Source: Candidatus Iainarchaeum sp.
GTDB taxonomy: Archaea; Iainarchaeota; Iainarchaeia; Iainarchaeales; JAAZKV01
Assembly: GCA_026397035.1 (NCBI GenBank)
Contig: JAPLVQ010000029.1
Coordinates: 5,760-16,930, forward strand
DNA: 11,171 bases
Direction of reading: 5' to 3'
The position numbers and the translations under genes are program-made. The number at the start of each line of letters is the position of its first letter. Position 1 is the first letter of the stretch. The notes under the pieces were generated by a model. That model did not search any database. It worked only from the letters and a program-made list of their open reading frames with translations, and was not told the DNA's origin. Below are positions 1 to 5,998 of the stretch, piece after piece.

Positions 1-36
1 GTGATAAAAACTTGCCCTCTCCTTCTACCCTCCACT

Positions 37-45
37 CTTAAATAC
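37..45 (+). promoter_or_regulatory. Possible TATA box for the first gene
   Basis: The sequence TTAAATACT lies about 60 nt before the ATG at 104. It is the best TATA-like stretch upstream, but a second AT-rich stretch near 56-66 would serve as well, so the assignment is weak. Confidence 0.25.
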
Positions 46-65
46 TTCTTTGATGTTAAACTTTT

Positions 66-86
66 AAGGAAAAAGAGTTTTTCCTT
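66..86. repeat. 9-bp inverted repeat in the leader of the first gene
   Basis: AAGGAAAAA (66-74) and TTTTTCCTT (78-86) are perfect reverse complements separated by GAG. The element lies between the possible TATA box and the GGTGG ribosome binding site (93-97). It could form a weak A/U-rich hairpin near the 5' end of the transcript, act as a dyad binding site, or end an upstream transcript. No function is shown by the sequence. Confidence 0.45.
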
Positions 87-103
87 TTATTTGGTGGTTT
101 TTG

Positions 104-583
104 ATGGCAGAAATAATTCCCGAAGCAGAGTTAATTAGAAGAGAATTTACTCTTCGCCAGATAGATTTACCTTCCTCTGTAATGTTCACGCGCAAATCTC
201 TTCTTCGCTGGTGCTGTCTATCATTAGGCTTAATTTCTCCAAAAGAAACCCGTGACAAGGGCTTTTTGGTTTTTGATTCACTCTTTCACTTCCTTTTTAC
301 AAAAAAACAATTCCCAACAACACTTGATCTCCAAGCTTTTATTAAAGAAAAGAATTCCGTTGAAATGAGCGAGAAACTTATACGCTACCACCTCAATCGC
401 TTAATTGATTTAGGCGTAATCGCGCGTGACGGGCTAACTTATACCATAAACCCTTCCCCAACCTGTGAACAGCGTGATTCCTTAAAAGAATCCTTCAAAG
501 CTTGGACTCAAAAGATTCTTATTGAAGAAACAGGCAAAATCGCCGATGCGTTGGAAAAATTGCAAAAAGCATATGAGAAATAA
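104..583 (+). CDS. Small winged-helix-like protein of unknown function
   Basis: The product has 159 residues, no signal peptide and no membrane segment, so it is probably cytoplasmic. Residues 29-45 contain a basic and aromatic stretch (TRKSLLRW) followed by LGLISPKETR. Residues 72-116 look like a winged helix: helices around 74-83 and 88-103 (MSEKLIRYHLNRLIDLGVI), then a short wing ending YTI. The tail (125-159) is predicted helical and charged. The ATG at 104 is preferred to a TTG at 101 because GGTGG at 93-97 is well spaced as a ribosome binding site. I do not recognise a named family. A transcription regulator or nucleic-acid-binding role is inferred from the fold pattern only. The neighbours give no pathway clue. 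Confidence 0.7.
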   Translation: MAEIIPEAELIRREFTLRQIDLPSSVMFTRKSLLRWCCLSLGLISPKETRDKGFLVFDSLFHFLFTKKQFPTTLDLQAFIKEKNSVEMSEKLIRYHLNRLIDLGVIARDGLTYTINPSPTCEQRDSLKESFKAWTQKILIEETGKIADALEKLQKAYEK

Positions 584-611
584 TTAAGAAAGTTTATGAA
601 AAGTGATTCTA

Positions 612-911
612 ATGGGGGCCAAGCTTAGCAGGAATGCGAAAAGGCGTTTTGATGTAGAAATGCGTACCGCACGTAAAAATTTTTCTATGGGAAAAATTGG
701 CGTTCCAAACGGATTACAAAGTGCTCTTTGTACAATGTATGGCGGGACAAATGTTGCAAATGCAATAGCTTTTGTTTCTAAAAGCCGTCCGGAACTAGTT
801 GATAAACCTGAAGAATTTAATTTTGAACTGCTGGCAAAACTCAGAAGACAAGAATTACTTGGAAAAGGGCTAAACGGGAAAAGATTCAAAATGCGGTCAA
901 ATAATCTATAA
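612..911 (+). CDS. Small basic protein of unknown function
   Basis: This 99-residue product follows the previous gene by 28 nt and may share its transcript. The N-terminus (residues 4-22) is very basic, and the C-terminus (76-96) is again rich in Lys and Arg. The middle (29-58) contains a Gly-rich stretch with GVPNG and MYGG. There is no membrane segment or signal peptide. The start is set at ATG 612 because GTGAT (603-607), complementary to the archaeal 16S 3' end, lies 4 nt upstream. A GTG at 603 would add three residues. The charge pattern would suit RNA or DNA binding, but I recognise no family. The reading frame is open over its whole length and ends 64 nt before the next gene, so it may be real, with moderate confidence. 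Confidence 0.55.
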   Translation: MGAKLSRNAKRRFDVEMRTARKNFSMGKIGVPNGLQSALCTMYGGTNVANAIAFVSKSRPELVDKPEEFNFELLAKLRRQELLGKGLNGKRFKMRSNNL

Positions 912-912
912 A

Positions 913-970
913 ATAAGAAACTGATTTTTAATAGAACAATTGTTTTATAAATAGAATGATTATTCTTTTA
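913..970. repeat. Three imperfect ~20-bp direct repeats over the promoter of the MNT/HEPN pair
   Basis: Copies lie at 913-930, 931-950 and 951-970. Each begins ATA(A)GAA and ends in a T-run plus A. Copies two and three match at 14 of 20 positions. The second copy contains the perfect 10-bp palindrome AACAATTGTT (935-944), and the third contains AGAAT-GATT-ATTCT (953-966). The repeats cover the TATA box and run to within 6 nt of the start codon, which suits an operator bound by the winged-helix protein encoded just downstream. Confidence 0.5.
944..952 (+). promoter_or_regulatory. TATA box of the MNT/HEPN operon (leaderless)
   Basis: TTTATAAAT is centred about 28 nt before the ATG at 976, so transcription would begin at or next to the start codon. 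No GGTG-type ribosome binding site is present, which agrees with a leaderless mRNA. Confidence 0.65.
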
Positions 971-975
971 ATAGT

Positions 976-1524
976 ATGATAAAGGATTTTGGAAAGTTTG
1001 CAGGAAATAAAGTGCTTAGCTTTTTTGCCTTTAATCCTAAAAAAGAAGTTCACATTAATGGTCTGGCAAGAGAGCTGAATATTAGTGTTTCAACAGCAAA
1101 ACATTATTGTGATATTCTTCTAAAAGCGAATACTCTTCTTGTCCGTGCGCAGGGAAACCAAAAAATATTCTCTTTGAACAATGCGTACTTCCTTGTTAAG
1201 GAACTTAAGAAAACCATTGCTTTAGCCAATTTTAATGAACTTGGAATAGATTCGTTAGTAAATGAAAATGCTTATTCTTTGGCGATTTATGGTAGTTTTG
1301 TTTCAGGTGAATTTGATGAGAAAAGCGATTTAGATATTCTTGTTATAGGCGAAAAACAGGATGTTGATTTTAGACTAGTGTCGAAATTTGAGCAAGTAAT
1401 AAAAAGGGAGGTGCAATTGTCAATATATTCTTGGCTGAAATGGCGAAAAATGGAGCAAGACAAAGAACCGTTCGTTTTTGAAGTCCAAAGAAAGAATATT
1501 TTGATAAAAGGGAATAAAATATGA
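976..1524 (+). CDS. Winged-helix / MNT-type nucleotidyltransferase domain protein, probable antitoxin
   Basis: The product has 182 residues in two parts. Residues 9-70 form a winged-helix DNA-binding domain (EVHINGLARELNISVSTAKHY as recognition region). Residues 98-178 form a minimal nucleotidyltransferase with the signature GSFVSGEFDEKSDLDILV: G106-S107 and the metal-binding pair D118 and D120. The third acidic residue, usually on the following strand, is not obvious: the place reads REVQLSIYS (144-152), with E145 the nearest acid. In characterised MntA/HepT pairs the MNT protein adds AMP to the HEPN toxin and so silences it. That role is inferred here from the fused order and 4-nt ATGA overlap with the HEPN gene. 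The N-terminal domain suggests that the protein also represses its own promoter, where short repeats lie. The missing third acid leaves the catalytic activity open. Confidence 0.85.
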   Translation: MIKDFGKFAGNKVLSFFAFNPKKEVHINGLARELNISVSTAKHYCDILLKANTLLVRAQGNQKIFSLNNAYFLVKELKKTIALANFNELGIDSLVNENAYSLAIYGSFVSGEFDEKSDLDILVIGEKQDVDFRLVSKFEQVIKREVQLSIYSWLKWRKMEQDKEPFVFEVQRKNILIKGNKI

Positions 1525-1943
1525 ATTTTGAAGATTGCTTAAAAAAAGATTTAATAAAAAAGGACGATTTTGCCAAAAAGAGGGTATTTTCTTCGATAAA
1601 AAAAGCGGAACGTTTTTTGGAAGCAGTTCAAACAAACATTAACGCAGGCTTTTTTGATGTTGCCGTAATAACCGGTTATAACTCTATTTTTTGTTTAAAT
1701 CAAGCCCTGATTTTTAATAAAGGCTATACCGAAAAAAGCCATATTTGCTTGATTGCTGCTGTAAGAGCGCTTTATCCGAAAGAAAAAGAGTTAAACGGAC
1801 TTCTCAATGCTGTCGATGATATGCGCCTGACTCGGCACAAAATACAATACTCCGGTTATGATGCCGATCAAGAAATGTCTGATTTTGTTAAAGGAATTGC
1901 AGAAGATTATAAAGACTGTGTGAAGAAAATAATTGAATGCTAA
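1521..1943 (+). CDS. HEPN-domain protein, probable RNase toxin of an MNT/HEPN pair
   Basis: This 140-residue all-helical protein overlaps the MNT gene by ATGA, so the two are translationally coupled. The segment 48-75 (aromatic and Ala-rich helix, then GYTEKSH) matches the usual HEPN pattern of a helix followed by a G-Y-x-x-K-S-H loop. The putative active site is at 102-110, with R102, R105, H106 and Y110. Classical HEPN RNases carry R-x4-6-H. Here the R102-H106 spacing is three residues, so it is a variant or a different Arg is used. HEPN proteins act as RNA-cutting toxins or as scaffolds, and the sequence cannot tell which. The pair sits between unknown genes and the pilus cluster, consistent with a mobile or accessory module, but no insertion borders are visible. 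Confidence 0.82.
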   Translation: MNFEDCLKKDLIKKDDFAKKRVFSSIKKAERFLEAVQTNINAGFFDVAVITGYNSIFCLNQALIFNKGYTEKSHICLIAAVRALYPKEKELNGLLNAVDDMRLTRHKIQYSGYDADQEMSDFVKGIAEDYKDCVKKIIEC

Positions 1944-1948
1944 GAAGC

Positions 1949-1968
1949 TTTTTTGAAAGTTGATTTTT
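1949..1968 (+). terminator. Possible oligo-T terminator after the HEPN gene
   Basis: Two T-runs (1949-1954 and 1964-1968) directly follow the HEPN stop codon. Archaeal termination often occurs at such U-tracts without a strong hairpin, and the next promoter begins about 40 nt later. No stable stem is seen. Confidence 0.35.
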
Positions 1969-2006
1969 GTTTGTGTAGCATATTTCTCTTTCACCCCTAA
2001 GCACCT

Positions 2007-2014
2007 TTTTATAT
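2007..2014 (+). promoter_or_regulatory. TATA box of the pilus platform operon
   Basis: TTTTATAT in the context CACCTTTTTATATCC lies 28 nt upstream of the GGTG motif at 2035-2038. The same TATA-to-GGTG spacing (28-32 nt) is seen before the genes at 5219 and 8932, which supports a short leader with a ribosome binding site. Confidence 0.55.
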
Positions 2015-2034
2015 CCAAATATTCTATTATTTGC

Positions 2035-2046
2035 GGTGTTTTTTTG
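2035..2046 (+). promoter_or_regulatory. GGTG ribosome binding site deciding a TTG start
   Basis: GGTG (2035-2038), TTTTT, then TTG (2044-2046). The layout GGTG-N5/6-start recurs before the genes at 5219, 5999, 8932 and 9777. The ATG at 2062 has no such motif, so TTG 2044 is slightly preferred. Confidence 0.45.
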
Positions 2047-4455
2047 CCTTTGCAGAAAAAAATGTCTTACGAAGCTTCCCCCGGGGAATTATATAAAGGA
2101 ATTACGTCAATAAGCATGCCGTTTGAGGGCGAAACAAAAGCGGGTGTGGAAAAGAATCCCGAGTTTGTAATTTTTTGTAAAAGAATGAGTAAACAGTTCC
2201 CTGCTTTTGGCAGGGACACGGTTTTTACTCAAGAACAAAATGAAGCGATTCAATTCCTTGGCTGGCGTCTCTCGCCGCAAGAACTTAATGCGGCAATGAT
2301 GGGAGTAATGATTTTTGGTTCAATCCTTGCGGTAGTTGTAACAGTAATAGTAACATTTGTCGGATTAAGTATTGACCTCGGATTTACTAGTTTAGGTTTA
2401 GGATTATTCACTGACATGTTCGGTGATTTAGCAATAATGATTGTAGTAGCCGTTGCGGCAATACTTTTTGGGATAGTCGCCATGATAGCTTTCATGATTA
2501 AAAGTTACCCGATTAATTCTGCGGATGATGAAAGAAATAAAGCGCTGACTTATGTTCCGGAAATGGTAGGGTATATGATAATGTCAATGAAACTCGTTCC
2601 TAATTTAGAAAAAGCGATTGAGTTTTCTTCCAAGCACGGGAAAGGAAAAGTCGCTGATGATTTCAACCGCCTGATATGGGATTTTCAAATGGGGAATTTT
2701 TCTTCAATAGCCGAAGGATTAGATTTAATGGCGACACGATGGGGGAAATATTCTTCAGAATTAAAAGGCGCGTTAATGAAGATGCGTGCAAGCGTAATGG
2801 AACCCTCGGAAGCTCGTCGCTATCAAATACTTGACAAAACCATGCTTGATGTTCTTGAGAGTGTAAAAGACAAAATGGGTGACTATGCTCGGAGCCTAAA
2901 CCAGCCCGCAGTAATGCTTTTTTATATTGGAATACTCCTTCCTCTCCTTTTAGTAATAATTCTTCCAGTAGGCTCCGCATTCTCAAATATGCCTTTTGCC
3001 ACCGCGCCGGTACTAGTATTCATTTACTGTTTTTTAATCCCGTTCATGGCTTTCACTTTCGCAAAAAATGTTGTGAAAAAAAGGCCTCCGACTTACGAAC
3101 CACCAAAGATTGATGATAATTTCGCCGAGCTCCCGCCAAAATGGAGCATGCAATTAAGCGGAAAAACTCTTGACGTGAGAATGCTTGCTATTGTAATAGT
3201 AATAGTGGGACTCTGCGGTTCGATTTTTCTCTCAATGGAAGGACTCCCTCCAAAATTTCTTTTCCCCGTTGACGAAGAAGGACTCTCAATGATTCCTTTT
3301 CAATTAATTCCAGCTGACAAATCCTTACTTGAAGTAAATAAAGAAAAAGGAGGAGTGAATTACTTTGAAAAAATCACAGTAGATCTTTATGGTATCCAAT
3401 TAGGGGAAGGTTTTGGCGGCGGAATAAAAGAAGGGGATCGTTTCTTGCAGCTAACTGCTGAAGGAATGACTGAAGATGAAGCGCTCGCTGAAGTAATTAA
3501 AGAAAGAATTGAATTTACTTCCTCCGCTGCCCACGATCCAACAAAATATATTTTCTGGTCAGGAATAATCCTTACAATAGTAGGCGCATTTTCTTTTATT
3601 GTATTTTACAGAAACATTTACAAACGCGTTGCTCAAGTAAAAATAATCCAAATGGAGGACGAGTTCAAAGAATCCATGTATATGATTGCTTCAAGAATGG
3701 GTGAAAACAAGCCCGTAGAAAACGCGCTAAAACAAGCTAAAGATTTTCTTCCTAATTTAATGATTAGTGAAAGAGTATTCGGTAAAACCGTTGAAAATAT
3801 TGAACTCATGGGACTTCCTCTTGAAAGCGCAGTATTTGACCCGATTTATGGTTCAATGAGGGGAATCCCTTCAAAAATACTTGAAACCGCAATGCGCCTC
3901 TTAGTTGATTCAGTGAATTTAGGTGTAGAAGTAGCTTCCCGAACACTCATGTCGCTTTCACTTCAAATGGAGAACATGGATAAAGTAAATAAATCCCTTA
4001 AAGAACTCGTCTCTGACGTGACAACCACAATGCAAACCATGGCCGTCTTTATCGCGCCAATGGTCCTTGGAATCACTACCGCCCTTCAAAAAGTCGTCTT
4101 AATGACACTAGCGCAAGTAGTTTCAAACCCCCAAGTAACCGAAGCTGACAGCGTTACTTCATCTATTACGAGTCAGCTTGGCGACTTAGGCGGAATGAAC
4201 ATGAACAATATGTTCTCAGTAAACATTACTTCTTTTCAAACACTTGCGACCCCTCTTGAATACTTATTTATCATCGGCACTTACGTTGCCTTGATTGTAA
4301 TAATCCTTACTTACTTTACAGTTAGAATAAAAGAAGACAATGATTTGGTATTCAAAATAACTCTTGCAAAAACCCTCCCAGTCGCAATGCTCATCTACTT
4401 AGTAACCACCATCGTAGCGAACTTTGCAGTAACCTCAATGATGGTGACAGGATGA
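2044..4455 (+). CDS. Tandem T2SF-domain membrane platform protein of an archaeal type IV pilus-like system (FlaJ/TadC/GspF-like)
   Basis: The product has 803 residues (797 if ATG 2062 is used) and acts as the inner-membrane platform on which an assembly ATPase works. Membrane segments are visible near 85-109, 129-152, 288-314, 321-343, 378-396, 502-521, 665-684, 738-760 and 777-798. Two cytoplasmic helical T2SF domains lie at about 165-312 and 534-682, each following membrane helices and beginning with a helix containing a Met/Ile-rich stretch and a conserved Glu (EMVGYMIMSM; EFKESMYMIA). Between them, residues 397-499 form a soluble insert with a Gly-rich stretch (near 446-450), probably on the other face of the membrane. 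Such doubled T2SF proteins are usual in archaeal pili and archaella, whereas bacterial GspF is shorter. The stop overlaps the next prepilin by ATGA. No ATPase or prepilin peptidase gene is in the window. Confidence 0.88.
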   Translation: MPLQKKMSYEASPGELYKGITSISMPFEGETKAGVEKNPEFVIFCKRMSKQFPAFGRDTVFTQEQNEAIQFLGWRLSPQELNAAMMGVMIFGSILAVVVTVIVTFVGLSIDLGFTSLGLGLFTDMFGDLAIMIVVAVAAILFGIVAMIAFMIKSYPINSADDERNKALTYVPEMVGYMIMSMKLVPNLEKAIEFSSKHGKGKVADDFNRLIWDFQMGNFSSIAEGLDLMATRWGKYSSELKGALMKMRASVMEPSEARRYQILDKTMLDVLESVKDKMGDYARSLNQPAVMLFYIGILLPLLLVIILPVGSAFSNMPFATAPVLVFIYCFLIPFMAFTFAKNVVKKRPPTYEPPKIDDNFAELPPKWSMQLSGKTLDVRMLAIVIVIVGLCGSIFLSMEGLPPKFLFPVDEEGLSMIPFQLIPADKSLLEVNKEKGGVNYFEKITVDLYGIQLGEGFGGGIKEGDRFLQLTAEGMTEDEALAEVIKERIEFTSSAAHDPTKYIFWSGIILTIVGAFSFIVFYRNIYKRVAQVKIIQMEDEFKESMYMIASRMGENKPVENALKQAKDFLPNLMISERVFGKTVENIELMGLPLESAVFDPIYGSMRGIPSKILETAMRLLVDSVNLGVEVASRTLMSLSLQMENMDKVNKSLKELVSDVTTTMQTMAVFIAPMVLGITTALQKVVLMTLAQVVSNPQVTEADSVTSSITSQLGDLGGMNMNNMFSVNITSFQTLATPLEYLFIIGTYVALIVIILTYFTVRIKEDNDLVFKITLAKTLPVAMLIYLVTTIVANFAVTSMMVTG

Positions 4456-5003
4456 GTAAAAGAGGGGTGAAATCAAATAACCGAATTAACAAAAATAATA
4501 AACTTCTTAATAATGAAAATAATAAACTTCTCAATGAACGCGGTCAAGCCGAATCAGTCTTCCGTTTAATGATTGATTCAGCAATTGGTTTAGCAATTCT
4601 CTTAATAATAATCTCCGCGCTAAGCTATTTCCAGCAAGTAGCAATCCAGCAATCCATGGCTGATTTTATGTTCCTAATGGATTCAGCGACAAGTTCTCCA
4701 GACGGGCAAGTAATTATATCAAAAGACTTAACCTTTGAACAAGGAATAATTATTGACGCGGCAGATCTTCAAAACCGTACTGGCGTAAGTAAATATTGTT
4801 TTAATTTTGCGGCAGAGCTAGGCTCAGTTACTCCTAGTGAAGACCAAAAACAAGTTACTTTCTCCCGCCGAATCTCGCTCAAAGTCTATGCTAAATGCAC
4901 GCCAAGTGATGATGCGAAAAATTGCCAAACAAGAATCGCCCCAGAAAACGAAAACGAATGCTGCTTTAAGTGCCTAGTTTCGTTTGGGAAAATAAGCGAT
5001 TAA
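4452..5003 (+). CDS. Class III prepilin-like secreted protein, Cys-rich
   Basis: The product has 183 residues, and its ATGA start overlap with the platform gene indicates coupled expression and a shared job. A long Asn/Lys-rich N-region (1-30) precedes ERGQAESVFRLM, and cleavage by an EppA/PibD-type peptidase is expected after G31. The hydrophobic assembly helix spans about 38-58. The ectodomain (60-183) has six cysteines (116, 149, 158, 170, 171, 174), enough for three disulfides, with a C-terminal NECCFKC motif. The spacing, arrangement and DLxNxT segment (about 105-110) resemble the protein at 5219, so the two are likely paralogues. Unlike canonical class III pilins, the residue at +5 after the cleavage site is not Glu and +7 is Arg. 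The leader contains a coded repeat, NNKLLN twice. It may be a pilin subunit or a minor pilin. Confidence 0.8.
   Translation: MSKRGVKSNNRINKNNKLLNNENNKLLNERGQAESVFRLMIDSAIGLAILLIIISALSYFQQVAIQQSMADFMFLMDSATSSPDGQVIISKDLTFEQGIIIDAADLQNRTGVSKYCFNFAAELGSVTPSEDQKQVTFSRRISLKVYAKCTPSDDAKNCQTRIAPENENECCFKCLVSFGKISD
4492..4535 (+). repeat. 24-bp-period coding repeat in the prepilin leader
   Basis: Two 20-nt copies (4492-4511 and 4516-4535) differ at one base and are 24 nt apart, i.e. eight codons. They encode NNKLLN twice in the cytoplasmic N-region of the prepilin, which would be removed on processing. Confidence 0.75.
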
Positions 5004-5028
5004 ATTTTCTGGGCGAGTTATAGTTAAA

Positions 5029-5118
5029 AGTGATGAGTGGGTTAAAGGTGATGAGTGGGTTAAAGGTGATGAGTGGGTTAAAGGTGATGAGTGGGTTAAA
5101 GGTGATGATTGGGTTAAA
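5029..5118. repeat. Five tandem 18-bp repeats between two prepilin genes
   Basis: Units begin at 5029, 5047, 5065, 5083 and 5101. The consensus is GGTGATGAGTGGGTTAAA. Units 2-4 are identical, unit 1 starts with A, and unit 5 has one change (GAG to GAT). Degenerate flanks resemble partial units (5023-5028 and 5119 onward). The array fills the gap after the stop at 5003 and lies upstream of the TATA box at 5180. Every intact unit contains GGTGAT, the complement of the archaeal 16S 3' end, joined to an ATG. Confidence 0.92.
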
Positions 5119-5179
5119 AGTAATAATTAAATTGTTAGTAATAATTTGAAATTTGGGCAAGGATTGGAAAATAGGTAGG

Positions 5180-5187
5180 TTTATATT
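5180..5187 (+). promoter_or_regulatory. TATA box for the second prepilin
   Basis: TTTATATT in the context AGGTTTATATTTATC lies 30 nt before GGTG at 5210. It would let this prepilin be transcribed apart from the platform operon with a very short leader. Confidence 0.55.
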
Positions 5188-5218
5188 TATCAAAGTTTTT
5201 TGTTGTGCAGGTGGTTTA

Positions 5219-5764
5219 ATGTTTAAGCTTAATCAGCGCGGGCAGCAATTCAGTGTGTTCGAACTAATGATTGCAGGAATTGTAGCATTCGCAATATTAA
5301 TGGTTCTACTAACTATTATTGGAAGAGTAGGATTTGACCAAACACTCTCGGCAAAATCGGCTGTAGAAGATGGTATCTCGCAAGCGCTTCCATCAAGCGC
5401 AGTAACTACGAAAAACTTTGTTCTAAAAGCAGGAGATGAATTAACAAGCTCCGACTTGACTAACAAAACAAATCTTGACCCCTCAAGAATATTCTTTGTA
5501 AAAGGACAAATAGGGGATTCAGAGATTTCGGTAGAGAATAACTATTCAGGTAGTAGTACCGGCGGAACTAATTTCATGAAGAACATAAAAGCTTCAGGAG
5601 ACCTTAAAGCAAGGGCAAAAATAATTTGCAAAGCTACCTGTTCAGAAGTTAGTGATTCACTTGGTAGACTCGGATCAAAATATTCGGTTGGAGAATTTAG
5701 TCCAGGCAGTTCTGAAGACAACCAATCCTGCTGTGTAGTAGTACCAGAAAGACCAGCAAACTAA
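5219..5764 (+). CDS. Class III prepilin-like protein
   Basis: The product has 181 residues. The start ATG 5219 follows GGTG (5210-5213) by 5 nt. The short basic leader MFKLNQRG is followed by QQFSVFELM, so processing is expected between G8 and Q9. The assembly helix runs from about 14 to 36. The ectodomain has four cysteines (137, 141, 171, 172), the last two as a CC pair near the C-terminus, and a Ser/Gly-rich loop (110-117). The order of features (the LTSSDLTNKT segment around 75-84, a beta-rich tail, the CC pair) parallels the prepilin at 4452. Together with the strong terminator just downstream it closes the platform/pilin unit. Glu is at +7 of the mature protein rather than +5 of the classical motif. 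It is probably a major or minor pilus subunit. Confidence 0.8.
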   Translation: MFKLNQRGQQFSVFELMIAGIVAFAILMVLLTIIGRVGFDQTLSAKSAVEDGISQALPSSAVTTKNFVLKAGDELTSSDLTNKTNLDPSRIFFVKGQIGDSEISVENNYSGSSTGGTNFMKNIKASGDLKARAKIICKATCSEVSDSLGRLGSKYSVGEFSPGSSEDNQSCCVVVPERPAN

Positions 5765-5784
5765 AATCTAATTTCTTTACTAAA

Positions 5785-5829
5785 TGCGGGGGTTTTTCCC
5801 CGCAACTATTCTTTTTTTTGTTTGTTTTG
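5785..5829 (+). terminator. Hairpin plus T-tract terminator
   Basis: TGCGGGG (5785-5791) and CCCCGCA (5798-5804) form a perfect GC-rich 7-bp stem with a 6-nt loop. T-rich sequence, including eight Ts at 5812-5819, follows. It lies 21 nt after the prepilin stop and separates this unit from the propeller gene. Confidence 0.8.
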
Positions 5830-5939
5830 TCCCGTCATAAATTTTGGCCTATTGCAAATTTTGACCAATCATAGATATTCATTTTTTGATTGCGCCGTAC
5901 TGTTGTAAGTATTCTTTTTTTAGCTGCTTGTCGCAAGGT

Positions 5940-5949
5940 TTATATTAAA
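5940..5949 (+). promoter_or_regulatory. TATA box of the pilin-propeller gene
   Basis: TTTATATTAA lies about 50 nt before GGTG at 5990. A start site near 5970 would give a leader of about 30 nt to the TTG at 5999. The stretch from the terminator (5829) to here has no gene. Confidence 0.55.
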
Positions 5950-5998
5950 GTAAAGGGTAAAGGTATTGGACAAAAGTATTTCTTTATCAGGTGTTTGT

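Noticed and set aside
5029..5118. CRISPR array
   Set aside because: Units are directly adjacent with no unique spacers, and no cas gene is present. The same applies to the arrays at 9640 and 10627.
4996..5130. Forward GDEWVK-repeat frame as an extension of the prepilin by frameshift
   Set aside because: The frame lacks any ATG, GTG or TTG start, and a shift from the prepilin would need an unsupported slip near its stop. The prepilin already ends naturally after its CC motif.
4966..5193. Reverse-strand frame with repeated FNPLIT
   Set aside because: It is only the 18-bp array read backwards. Outside the array there is no domain, and part of it overlaps the end of a real prepilin.
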